Below, piece by piece: positions 1 to 6,633 of a stretch of 12,197 bases of DNA. Position 1 is the first letter of the stretch; each line of letters opens with the position of its first letter. The notes under the pieces are model-generated. The model saw only the letters and a program-made list of their open reading frames with translations, was not told the origin of the DNA and searched no databases. The translations under genes and the position numbers were made by a program. The stretch is taken from NCBI GenBank assembly GCA_050248375.1, contig JBFWSL010000085.1:1-12197 (forward strand). Reading direction: 5' to 3'. Source of the stretch: JAYZVT01 sp050248375 (GTDB taxonomy: Bacteria > Pseudomonadota > Alphaproteobacteria > Rhizobiales > Methyloligellaceae).

Positions 1-759
1 AAGGCGACGGAGAAGGCTGTCCTTGACGAGGCATCCGCGCAGGCTGAACGGCTGGTGGAGGACGAGCCGGACATGCCGCTTCTGCTGCTCGGCGGCGCCG
101 GCTGGCACAAGGGCGTCGTAGGCCTGGTGGCGTCACGCCTCACGGAGCGGCACCGGCTGCCCAGCATCGTTATTGGCTGGGATGACGACGGCCTCGGCGT
201 CGGCTCCGCCCGCTCGATACCAGGTGTAGACGTGGGCACGGCCATCTCCCGTGCACTGGAATCGGGACTGCTGGTCAAGGGGGGGGGTCATGCCATGGCC
301 GCGGGATTGACAGTGACACGCGACGCGGTCTCCGAACTCACCGCTTTCCTGGGCCGGCAACTGCGCGATGACGTTCGCCGCGCGGCGGAGCGCAACACCC
401 TCTCCATTGATGCCGCCGTCATGGCCTCGGGCATAACGCCCATGCTGATGGAGCAGATCGAAAAGGCGGGACCCTTCGGCAATTCCAATCCGCAGCCGCG
501 CATCGCGCTCGCCGCCCATCGCTGTTCATTTGCCAAGCTGGCCGGAACCGACCACGTAAGATGCACGCTTTCGGGGACCGATGGAGGCCGGGTGGACGCG
601 GTCGCTTTCCGGTCCGCCGAAACCGAACTGGGCAGGGCGCTGCTCGACCGCGCCGGCAAGCCCCTGCACATCGCCGGCCATCTGAGGCGCGACAACTGGC
701 AGGGGCGCGAACGCCTGCAACTGGTCATAGAAGACGCGGCAATCCCGGCCCGCGGCTAG
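1..759 (+). CDS. recJ: RecJ single-stranded-DNA-specific exonuclease, C-terminal part (5' end outside window)
   Basis: RecJ is a cytoplasmic 5'-to-3' single-strand DNA exonuclease of the DHH family, acting in recombinational repair and mismatch repair. The frame is open from base 1, so the gene begins upstream and the GTG at 55 is not the start; 252 residues are visible, against a usual total of about 570-600. Visible are GWHKGVVG (fragment residues 34-41), the SARS segment (69-72) and the DHHA1-domain hallmark GGGHAMAAG (94-102), followed by an OB-like C-terminal region ending near RERLQLVIEDAA. The catalytic DHH half lies outside the window. A run of nine G encodes part of the GGGH motif. 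The stop codon is followed after 77 bp by tRNA-Glu. The family call is firm; whether the whole gene is intact cannot be judged. Confidence 0.95.
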   Translation, partial: KATEKAVLDEASAQAERLVEDEPDMPLLLLGGAGWHKGVVGLVASRLTERHRLPSIVIGWDDDGLGVGSARSIPGVDVGTAISRALESGLLVKGGGHAMAAGLTVTRDAVSELTAFLGRQLRDDVRRAAERNTLSIDAAVMASGITPMLMEQIEKAGPFGNSNPQPRIALAAHRCSFAKLAGTDHVRCTLSGTDGGRVDAVAFRSAETELGRALLDRAGKPLHIAGHLRRDNWQGRERLQLVIEDAAIPARG

Positions 760-792
760 TTCCGGGCTTGTTGCGAAGGCCTGCTGCGCGGT

Positions 793-822
793 CTTGCGCT
801 GCCGGGCTTTCGCCTCTATACA
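793..822 (+). promoter_or_regulatory. Candidate sigma-70 promoter for tRNA-Glu
   Basis: A TTGCGC box (794-799) and a TATACA box (817-822) are separated by 17 bp. The -10 end lies 14 bp upstream of the mature tRNA 5' end, a sensible distance for a stable RNA with a short leader. The match is by eye, and the -35 agrees only partly with TTGACA. Confidence 0.45.
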
Positions 823-836
823 ACCGCCCGGTTCGT

Positions 837-911
837 GCCCCCTTCGTCTAGTGGTCAGGACGTCAGGTTTTCAACCTGAAAACAGGGGTTCAATTCCCCT
901 AGGGGGTACCA
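837..911 (+). tRNA. tRNA-Glu, anticodon UUC
   Basis: The acceptor arm GCCCCCT (837-843) pairs with AGGGGGT (901-907), with a G-U pair at the end. The anticodon stem TCAGG/CCTGA encloses the loop TTTTCAA, placing TTC at 870-872. The T arm is AGGGG-TTCAATT-CCCCT. Discriminator A908 is followed by a genome-encoded CCA (909-911). It reads glutamate codons GAA and GAG. It sits alone between recJ and the convergent gloA. Confidence 0.97.
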
Positions 912-962
912 CCGCCCACGGGCTTATGCAGCCAGCCAGGCGGTCGCAACCTCAGGCACCCG

Positions 963-1382
963 TCACCACTTCCCGGTATTGGGCATCGACGCCCAGGGTT
1001 CCTTCCTGGGCAGTGACGCGCCCTTCTGCAGCAACTCGATGGAGATGTTGTCGGGCGAACGGATGAATGCCATGCGCCCGTCGCGCGGCGGACGATTGAT
1101 TATTACTCCGGCCTTTTGCAGTTTCTCGCAAAGAGCGTAGATGTCATCGACCTCATAGGCCAGGTGGCCGAAGTTACGCCCTTCCCCATACGCTTCGGGA
1201 TCCCAGTTGTAGGTGAGTTCCACCTGCGCGCTCTCGTCGCCGGGCGCGGCGAGAAAGATCAGGGTGAAACGTCCCGCCTGATCTTCACGCCGCCGCAACT
1301 CCTTGAGCCCGAGTTTGTTGCAATAGAAGTCGAGAGACTTCTCAACGTCGCTTACGCGAACCATCGTGTGCAGATATTTCAT
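963..1382 (-). CDS. gloA: Lactoylglutathione lyase (glyoxalase I), VOC family
   Basis: Glyoxalase I is a cytoplasmic metalloenzyme that isomerises the methylglyoxal-glutathione hemithioacetal to S-lactoylglutathione. The 139-residue product opens MKYLHTMVRVSD, nearly the same as the start of E. coli GloA, and contains VELTYNW, FGHLAYEV and ISIELL. The four expected metal ligands are all present: H5, E55, H73 and E116. The frame stays open upstream to about 1652, but the ATG at 1382 fits the family N-terminus and has an AAGG Shine-Dalgarno 6-8 bases before it, so I chose it. It converges with tRNA-Glu. A related VOC enzyme is the only realistic alternative. Confidence 0.93.
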   Translation of the reverse strand: MKYLHTMVRVSDVEKSLDFYCNKLGLKELRRREDQAGRFTLIFLAAPGDESAQVELTYNWDPEAYGEGRNFGHLAYEVDDIYALCEKLQKAGVIINRPPRDGRMAFIRSPDNISIELLQKGASLPRKEPWASMPNTGKW

Positions 1383-1829
1383 GCCGACCTTTGCTTCTGT
1401 TCTTCGGGTTGCATCGGGCCGTCGCCCTGGTTTGCGCACTGCCGGCATCCGCGGGCCGCTCATCTGTCGATCCTGACGGCGCGTCGCGGAAAGCCGCAAC
1501 GATGATTCGCGATAACACCCGTTCCCGGCAACCCATTCGTCGTTACTTTTTTGCAACAGACGCGACGCAACCTTTCGTCGCCGCGAGCCGAGCGCCGCGC
1601 GCGCAGGCCTCCATGCCGAATTTGTTTCCTTCGAAAAATCATGAGCTTCCACGAAGGCAATCGCTCGGCTTCACAACCTGCGCCGCTGTGGAGAATTCTC
1701 CCGTCTCCAAATTTCCACTGGCCTCGCGGAATCGGAATGCTATTTTCGGCGGTGGAATCCGATGCCGTTAACCGTCGAGGCAATAGACGGAGCGCGCTTC
1801 GGAAGCGGGTCCAGCGGGGGTGTGCGGCA
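1383..1829. other. 447-bp region between divergent gloA and cold-shock gene, no convincing gene
   Basis: Both flanking frames stay open into this region, but the translated extensions are Arg/Ser/Pro-rich and resemble no family, so I treat it as non-coding. It must hold promoters for gloA (minus) and the cold-shock gene (plus); I could not fix either. It contains an imperfect hairpin (1482-1489 with 1494-1501, one mismatch) and a T6 run at 1547-1552 with no clear stem before it. A long structured leader would fit a cold-shock gene, but that is inference. Confidence 0.6.
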
Positions 1830-2429
1830 ATGGGGGATAATGATTCGCCACACATTGGGAATGAGCTTCAACCGAACGAAACATTCGACGACGCGGTAGA
1901 CACGATTGAAGTCGCCGGAACCATCAAGTGGTTCGATGCTTCGAAGGGTTACGGTTTCATCATTCCCGATCAGGGCGTATCCGAAATTGGCAAGGTAGAT
2001 ATCCTGCTGCACGTGACCTGCCTGCGTCGCGATGGATATCAGACCGCCTATGAAGGTTCGCGCGTGGTGTGCGAGGTGCTGCGCAGGCCCAAGGGCCTGC
2101 AGGCGCTGCGCATCCTGTCGATGGATGAATCCACCGCCGTCTCGCCGTCGATGCAACCTCAGCGCACCCATGTCACCGTGGTGCCCGAAGGCGAGTTCGA
2201 GCGCGCCGTGGTCAAGTGGTTCAATCGGGTAAGGGGCTTTGGTTTCCTCACCCGGGGCGAGACCTCCGAGGACATCTTCATCCACATGGAGACCCTGCGC
2301 CGCTACGGCTTCGCGGAGTTGCGTCCGGGCCAGACCGTCATGGTTCGCTTCGGTCGCGGCCCGAAGGGCCTCATGGCCGCGGAGATCCGTCCGGAAGGTC
2401 CCGTCCCGCCGATTTTCCCGACCCACTGA
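1830..2429 (+). CDS. Double cold-shock-domain protein
   Basis: This is a 199-residue protein with two cold-shock domains, OB folds that bind single-stranded nucleic acid; such proteins act as RNA chaperones or expression regulators. Domain 1 (about 27-98) has GTIKWFDASKGYGFI, giving the RNP1-type KGYGFI (39-44) and the RNP2-type DILLH (57-61). Domain 2 (about 124-187) has VVKWFNRVRGFGFL, with RGFGFL (135-140) and DIFIH (148-152). A linker of about 25 residues joins them. Single-domain Csp proteins are about 70 residues; the tandem form is common in alphaproteobacteria. The ATG at 1830 follows a G-rich Shine-Dalgarno-like stretch (1816-1820). The frame is open back to 1551, but the extra N-terminus looks non-coding. 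Cold induction is not shown by the sequence. Confidence 0.9.
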   Translation: MGDNDSPHIGNELQPNETFDDAVDTIEVAGTIKWFDASKGYGFIIPDQGVSEIGKVDILLHVTCLRRDGYQTAYEGSRVVCEVLRRPKGLQALRILSMDESTAVSPSMQPQRTHVTVVPEGEFERAVVKWFNRVRGFGFLTRGETSEDIFIHMETLRRYGFAELRPGQTVMVRFGRGPKGLMAAEIRPEGPVPPIFPTH

Positions 2430-2505
2430 TACCTCTGGTTACCTGCCCGCCGAAGCTTTCCCTTTCTGCTATTCAGGCCGCAAGTTTCCGCCTTCATCCC
2501 ACGGG

Positions 2506-2532
2506 TTGCCGCCTATTGGGGAAAGGTGTAAT
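2506..2532 (+). promoter_or_regulatory. Weak candidate promoter upstream of tRNA-Pro
   Basis: TTGCCG (2506-2511) and TGTAAT (2527-2532) are 15 bp apart, shorter than ideal, and would give a leader of roughly 50 bases before the tRNA at 2592. It lies in the 162-bp gap after the cold-shock gene, where I see no gene. The 11 bases TTGCCGCCTAT at 2506 recur before tRNA-Arg. Confidence 0.25.
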
Positions 2533-2591
2533 TGCATCCTTCGCCGGGCCATCTGAAGCCGGACCGGCCGCGGCGATGGTTTGCGAGCATT

Positions 2592-2668
<77 letters not shown>

Positions 2669-2720
2669 TCCCGCCGCATTGTGTCAGGAAGGGTTATTCG
2701 CTTTGGGGAGAATGACGGAT

Positions 2721-3026
2721 ATGCCGGCCCGCATCTACAAGCCTGCCCGTACAGCGATGCAGTCGGGCACCGCAAGGACAAGGGAATGGGTGCTGGAATA
2801 CGATCCGGAAGCGCCGCGCGAGATCGAGCCGCTGATGGGCTGGACCAGCTCGCGGGACATGCGCTCCCAGATCCAGCTGGAGTTCCCCACCCGGGAAGAA
2901 GCCATTGCCTACGCCACCCGCAACGGCATCGCCTTCCGGGTTGACGAAACCCATGAGCGCAAGCGGACTCCGAAGTCCTATTCGGACAACTTCCGCTACG
3001 GCCGCATCGGCTCCTGGACCCACTAG
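2721..3026 (+). CDS. NDUFS4-like accessory subunit of respiratory complex I (ETC complex I subunit family)
   Basis: This small protein (101 residues from the ATG at 2721) matches the bacterial family homologous to the mitochondrial 18-kDa (AQDQ) complex I subunit NDUFS4. Matching segments are ARIYKPARTAMQSG, WVLEYDPE, PLMGWTSSRDMRSQ, LEFPTREEAIAYA and the C-terminal YSDNFRYGRIGSWTH. There is no signal peptide or membrane segment, as expected for a subunit of the peripheral arm on the cytoplasmic side. An ATG at 2712 would add three residues, but GGGGAG (2705-2710) lies only one base before it, so 2721 is the better start. The gene stands alone between tRNA-Pro and tRNA-Arg, away from any nuo genes in view. 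Confidence 0.88.
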   Translation: MPARIYKPARTAMQSGTARTREWVLEYDPEAPREIEPLMGWTSSRDMRSQIQLEFPTREEAIAYATRNGIAFRVDETHERKRTPKSYSDNFRYGRIGSWTH

Positions 3027-3046
3027 CGTTAGCCCGTTCGCAGGAT

Positions 3047-3074
3047 TTGCCGCCTATACTCGGCAGGCTAGACT
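3047..3074 (+). promoter_or_regulatory. Candidate promoter for tRNA-Arg
   Basis: TTGCCG (3047-3052) and TAGACT (3069-3074) are 16 bp apart, with the -10 ending 10 bases before the tRNA. An alternative -10 is TATACT (3055-3060), which lacks a good -35. Assigned by eye. Confidence 0.4.
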
Positions 3075-3084
3075 GCATCCGGTC

Positions 3085-3161
3085 GGCCCCGTAGCTCAGC
3101 TGGATAGAGCAAGTGCCTTCTAAGCACTAGGTCGCACGTTCGAGTCGTGCCGGGGTCGCCA
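3085..3161 (+). tRNA. tRNA-Arg, anticodon UCU
   Basis: The acceptor arm GGCCCCG (3085-3091) pairs with CGGGGTC (3151-3157), including one G-U pair. The anticodon stem AGTGC/GCACT encloses CTTCTAA, giving TCT at 3119-3121, which reads AGA and AGG. The T arm is GCACG-TTCGAGT-CGTGC. Discriminator G3158 is followed by encoded CCA (3159-3161). It ends 18 bp before the stop codon of convergent metC. Confidence 0.97.
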
Positions 3162-3179
3162 GCTTTCCCGCCGAGGCCC

Positions 3180-4370
3180 CTAACCGGACTTGCGCAGGGC
3201 CGCGAAGCCCCGGTCGAGGTCTTCTTTGAGGTCGTCCGTGTCTTCCAGTCCGATATGGAACCGGATCGCCGGACCCTCCGCCTGCCATTTCGTCGCTGTG
3301 CGGTAGCTGGACGGGTCGAACGGTATGGCGAGACTTTCAAAACCTCCCCACGAGAAGCCCATCCCGAAAAGCTCAAGGCTGTCCAGCATGGCCGCGACGG
3401 CCTTGCTGCCCGCCGGCTTCAGGATGACGGAAAAGAGCCCGCTCGATCCGGTAAAATCCCGCTTCCAGATTTCATGTCCGGGATATTGATCCAGCCCGGG
3501 GTGAAGCACCCGTGAGACTTCATCGCGGGCATCGAGCCACCTTGCCATTTCCAGGGCGCTCCGGCGGTGCTGCTCGAGCCGTACGGCCAGGCTCCGGATG
3601 CCACGCAGGCACAGGAACGTGTCCTCGGGTCCCGCGCAGATGCCCATGTCCCCATGGGTCACCCGTAGCGCCGCCGCGTGCTCCTTGCGTACGGTCACCG
3701 TTCCGAGATTGGCGTCCGCATGTCCGCAGAAATATTTGGTGCCCGCATGGATGACCACGTCGGCGCCCAGGCCCAGCGGGTTGCAGTAGAGCGGCGTCGC
3801 CCAGGTGTTGTCCGCCATCACCATGGCGCCACGCTTGCGGGCCGCGGAGGCGATCGCGGGGATATCCTGCATCTCGAGGCTCTGCGAGCCGGGCGATTCG
3901 CAATAGACGACCCGCGTCTTGTCCGTGATCAGCTTCTCTATGCCTTCGCCGATACAGGGATCGTAGTAGGTCGTGGCCACCCCCAGCCGCGCGAGCATAT
4001 TGTCACAGATACGGCGCGTCGGCTGGTAGACGCTGTCAGTCATCAGCACGTGATCGCCCGACTTCACGAAGGCGAGAAGCGCGCACGCTATGGCATTCAG
4101 GCCCGAGGGAGCCAGCACCGTTTCCTCGCCGCCCTCCAGTTCGCTCACCGCCGTCTCCAGAGCGCGCAGCGTGGGCGTGCCGCGCCGGCCATAGGTATAG
4201 GGCTGGTTCCGGGAATGGAGCTGTTCGGTGCTCGGATACAGGACCGTCGAGCCGCGGTAGATCGGCGTGTTCACGAAGCCATACTGGTCCTGCGGATCGC
4301 GGCCGGCATGGATAAGCCGGGTCCGCTGCCTCTTGCCGTGGCTGGAACCGTCGCCTGAGGACTTTGACAT
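3180..4370 (-). CDS. metC: Cystathionine beta-lyase, PLP-dependent Cys/Met metabolism family
   Basis: Cystathionine beta-lyase splits cystathionine to homocysteine, pyruvate and ammonia in cytoplasmic methionine synthesis. The 396-residue product has the usual family length. The phosphate-binding YGRRGTPT motif is at 60-67, a PLP-ring aspartate region ADNTWATPL at 186-194, and the Schiff-base lysine is K212 in HAGTKYFCGHADANLG. The ATG at 4370 is preceded by GAGGG seven bases upstream on the minus strand; the frame runs on to 4445 with no family resemblance. It is divergent from aapJ, an arrangement I recall from rhizobia. Cystathionine gamma-lyase or gamma-synthase activity cannot be excluded, but beta-lyase fits the motifs and context best. 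Confidence 0.9.
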   Translation of the reverse strand: MSKSSGDGSSHGKRQRTRLIHAGRDPQDQYGFVNTPIYRGSTVLYPSTEQLHSRNQPYTYGRRGTPTLRALETAVSELEGGEETVLAPSGLNAIACALLAFVKSGDHVLMTDSVYQPTRRICDNMLARLGVATTYYDPCIGEGIEKLITDKTRVVYCESPGSQSLEMQDIPAIASAARKRGAMVMADNTWATPLYCNPLGLGADVVIHAGTKYFCGHADANLGTVTVRKEHAAALRVTHGDMGICAGPEDTFLCLRGIRSLAVRLEQHRRSALEMARWLDARDEVSRVLHPGLDQYPGHEIWKRDFTGSSGLFSVILKPAGSKAVAAMLDSLELFGMGFSWGGFESLAIPFDPSSYRTATKWQAEGPAIRFHIGLEDTDDLKEDLDRGFAALRKSG

Positions 4371-4541
4371 ATGCGGACCCTCGCTGATGACTGGCCAGCC
4401 GGTGTCGCCAATCGCGCCTTGCACGTCAAGACCTTGACCGTTCACGGACTATGCCGGACAGTCCGCAGAAGGCTGCCGGCGCCCGGTGGCCAGCCCGTTC
4501 AGAGTCGTACCATCTCGATAGTGACCAGTCCCGTCATCACC

Positions 4542-5588
4542 ATGCGGAGGGCCAGTCCGCGCCCCCGGATATGGATATCCCTCATCGGACTCGCGCTCTT
4601 GTGCCTGGCGCTTGCCGCCGGTTCCGGAGGGGCATCGGCGGGCGTCCTTGAGGACATACGCGCACGCGGGAAGCTGCGTTGCGGCGTCAATGTCGGACTG
4701 GCTGGCTTCGCGGTGAAAGGCGAGAAAGGGGACTGGCGGGGCCTCGACATCGACATATGCCGGGCAGTTGCCGCCACCGCTCTTGGAGACCCGGAGAAGG
4801 CGAAATTCAAGGACATACCGGTCAGGGACAGCCTGTCCGCCCTCAAATCCGGCGAAATCGACCTCCTGACCCGCAATCTGGCGTGGACCATGGGCCGGGA
4901 AACGCTGTTCGGTCTGCGTTTCGCCGGCGTGGTCTTTCACGATGGCCAGGGGTTCCTCGTGCGCAAGAAGCTCGGGATCGTGAGCGCCCTGGAACTCTCG
5001 GGCGCCACTGTCTGCGTCCAGTCGGGCACCACGGCCACCGCGAATACAGCCGAGTTCTTCCGGTCGCGTCAGATGAAGCACGAACTGGTGCCGTTCGCCG
5101 GGCCGGAGGAAGTCCTCCAGGCCTACGAGGCGGGGCGCTGCCAGGCGGTCGCCGCCGACATCACCCAGTTGAGTGCCATGCGCCTGAGACTCTCCAGGCC
5201 CGACGAGCACATGGCCCTGCCCGAGATCATTTCCAAGGAACCGCTCGGCCCCGTCGTGATGCAGGGCGACGAGCAATGGGCGAACCTGGTCAAGTGGACC
5301 ATCTATGCGCTGATCAATGCCGAGGAGCTCGGCGTCACCGCCGCCAATGCCGAAGCCATGCGCAAGTCGCCCAATCCCGACATCAGGCGCCTGCTCGGCA
5401 CCGAAGGCAATTTCGGGGAGGGGCTCGGCCTCGATCAGGACTGGGCCTATCGGGCCATAAGGGCGGTTGGAAACTACGGCGAAATCTACGAGCGGAATCT
5501 CGGCGCCGGGTCGCCTCTGAACGTTCCCCGTGGCGTCAACAAGCTCTGGAACCGGGGTGGCATTCTCTACGCCCCGCCAATCCGCTAG
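4542..5588 (+). CDS. aapJ: General L-amino-acid ABC transporter, periplasmic binding protein AapJ
   Basis: AapJ captures a broad range of L-amino acids in the periplasm and delivers them to an AapQM-AapP importer. From the ATG at 4542 the protein has 348 residues, beginning with an Arg-rich n-region, a hydrophobic core (about 10-26) and a likely signal-peptidase site after ASA (31-33). The mature part follows the AapJ pattern: VLEDIRARGKLRCGVN, GLAGFA, LTRNLAWTMGRET, FHDGQGFLV, ELSGATVCVQSGTT, LPEIISKEPLGP, and IRRLLGTEGNFG. C158 and C200 may form a disulfide. The frame is open back to 4371, but only the 4542 start puts the signal sequence at the N-terminus; GTG 4521 is possible. Neither has a good Shine-Dalgarno. 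A strong hairpin begins at the stop codon, and no permease genes follow. Confidence 0.93.
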   Translation: MRRASPRPRIWISLIGLALLCLALAAGSGGASAGVLEDIRARGKLRCGVNVGLAGFAVKGEKGDWRGLDIDICRAVAATALGDPEKAKFKDIPVRDSLSALKSGEIDLLTRNLAWTMGRETLFGLRFAGVVFHDGQGFLVRKKLGIVSALELSGATVCVQSGTTATANTAEFFRSRQMKHELVPFAGPEEVLQAYEAGRCQAVAADITQLSAMRLRLSRPDEHMALPEIISKEPLGPVVMQGDEQWANLVKWTIYALINAEELGVTAANAEAMRKSPNPDIRRLLGTEGNFGEGLGLDQDWAYRAIRAVGNYGEIYERNLGAGSPLNVPRGVNKLWNRGGILYAPPIR

Positions 5589-5635
5589 CGCATCATCCGG
5601 CCAGGTGGACTCGCCTGGCCGGTAAGATGATGCGC
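5588..5635. repeat. Perfect two-part inverted repeat directly after aapJ stop codon
   Basis: GCGCATCATC (5588-5597) pairs with GATGATGCGC (5626-5635), and the adjoining CGGCCAGG (5598-5605) pairs with CCTGGCCG (5614-5621). That gives 18 perfect base pairs with an 8-base loop and one 4-base bulge (GTAA). No T-run follows, so it is not a classic intrinsic terminator. Hairpins after binding-protein genes often protect the upstream mRNA end and raise binding-protein output over downstream genes, which is the likeliest role. Confidence 0.85.
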
Positions 5636-5651
5636 CAGATCACTAGCTTGA

Positions 5652-5696
5652 GCATGATCTTATCGGAAAAGTGGTATCCACTTTTCCGGATCATGC
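5652..5696. repeat. Palindromic element, probably an interspersed repeat of the Rhizobiales type
   Basis: GCATGATC (5652-5659) pairs with GATCATGC (5689-5696), and inside it CGGAAAAGTGG (5664-5674) pairs with CCACTTTTCCG (5678-5688) around a TAT loop, with one TTAT bulge. All 19 pairs are perfect. From memory, palindromes with a GCATGATC end and a GGAAAAGTGG-like core are scattered through intergenic regions of Rhizobiales genomes; I could not search. It lies 15 bp after the first inverted repeat, in the gap where permease genes would be expected. Confidence 0.75.
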
Positions 5697-5814
5697 CCTA
5701 GGCGGCACTGCCCGATATTGGCGCTGACCTGACGCCGATAAGAGCTTGAGGCTCGACACCGATGCCGCCAAACTGGGGACGCCGGACGGCAAGCTTGCGG
5801 GGGAAGGGCAGGGG

Positions 5815-6615
5815 ATGGCGAGATCGAGAACAGCGTCGCAGAGCCACGCCCGCCCGGCCAGCAGCCGGATGCGCGTCAAGAACGAGGTCGCCATAGAGAT
5901 CGTGCACATGCACAAATGGTTCGCCCAGTTCCATGTGCTGCGCGATATCAATCTCAAGGTCATGAAGGGCGAAAGGATCGTTATCTGCGGTCCTTCCGGC
6001 TCGGGGAAATCGACACTCATCCGGTGTATCAACCGGCTGGAGGAACACCAGCAGGGCGATATCATCGTGGAGGGCATCCCTCTCACCGACGACATCAAGC
6101 GGATCGACGAGATTCGCCGCGATGTCGGCATGGTGTTCCAGCACTTCAACCTTTTTCCCCACCTGACCATTCTGCAGAACTGCACTCTCGGTCCCATGTG
6201 GGTGCGCAAGATGCCGAAGGCGCAGGCCGAGGCCGTCGCCATGAAGTATCTCGAGCGTGTGCGTATTCCAGAGCAGGCCAACAAGTATCCCGGACAGCTC
6301 TCGGGCGGGCAGCAGCAGCGCGTGGCCATCGCGCGCGCGTTGTGCATGAACCCGAAGATCATGCTGTTCGACGAACCCACATCCGCCCTCGACCCGGAGA
6401 TGATCAAGGAGGTCCTGGACGTGATGATCGACCTCGCGCACGAGGGGATGACCATGCTCGTCGTCACCCACGAGATGGGCTTCGCCAGGGAGGTGGCCAA
6501 CCGCGTCATCTTCATGGATGACGGCCAGATCATCGAGCAGGATGAGCCGGAGGCGTTTTTCACCAGGCCCCGGCACGAACGGACCAGGCTGTTCCTCAGC
6601 CAGATCCTCCATTGA
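5815..6615 (+). CDS. aapP: General L-amino-acid ABC transporter, ATP-binding protein AapP
   Basis: AapP is the cytoplasmic ATPase of the general amino-acid importer. From the ATG at 5815 it has 266 residues. In order: Walker A GPSGSGKST (59-67), Q-loop glutamine Q109 in VGMVFQHFNLFPH, signature LSGGQQQR (162-169), Walker B IMLFDEP (182-188) with E187, D-loop SALD (190-193) and switch histidine H219 in VTHEMGFA. The C-terminus HERTRLFLSQILH is typical of AapP. GGAAGGG (5802-5808) lies six bases before the start; ATG 5869 is an alternative without a Shine-Dalgarno, and TTG 5746 adds unlike sequence. All catalytic residues are intact, so it looks functional despite the missing permeases. Its stop is 18 bp from that of convergent sseA. 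Confidence 0.93.
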   Translation: MARSRTASQSHARPASSRMRVKNEVAIEIVHMHKWFAQFHVLRDINLKVMKGERIVICGPSGSGKSTLIRCINRLEEHQQGDIIVEGIPLTDDIKRIDEIRRDVGMVFQHFNLFPHLTILQNCTLGPMWVRKMPKAQAEAVAMKYLERVRIPEQANKYPGQLSGGQQQRVAIARALCMNPKIMLFDEPTSALDPEMIKEVLDVMIDLAHEGMTMLVVTHEMGFAREVANRVIFMDDGQIIEQDEPEAFFTRPRHERTRLFLSQILH

Positions 6616-6633
6616 GAAATCCGACAGGCGCCT

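Noticed and set aside
1547..1552. T-run considered as an intrinsic terminator
   Set aside because: No stable GC-rich stem directly precedes it on either strand.
1551..1829. Extended N-terminus of the double cold-shock protein
   Set aside because: The translation is Arg/Pro/Ser-rich with no known similarity; the ATG at 1830 gives a normal protein.
3678..4358. Plus-strand open frame of 226 codons opposite metC
   Set aside because: It is a shadow of metC, whose PLP motifs are intact in the other strand.
4371..4541. N-terminal extension of aapJ from an ATG directly abutting the metC start codon
   Set aside because: It would place 57 residues without family resemblance before a clear signal peptide, and both genes need promoter space here.
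5691..6612. Two minus-strand open frames opposite aapP
   Set aside because: The aapP frame has every ABC motif in order; the opposite frames show no family features.
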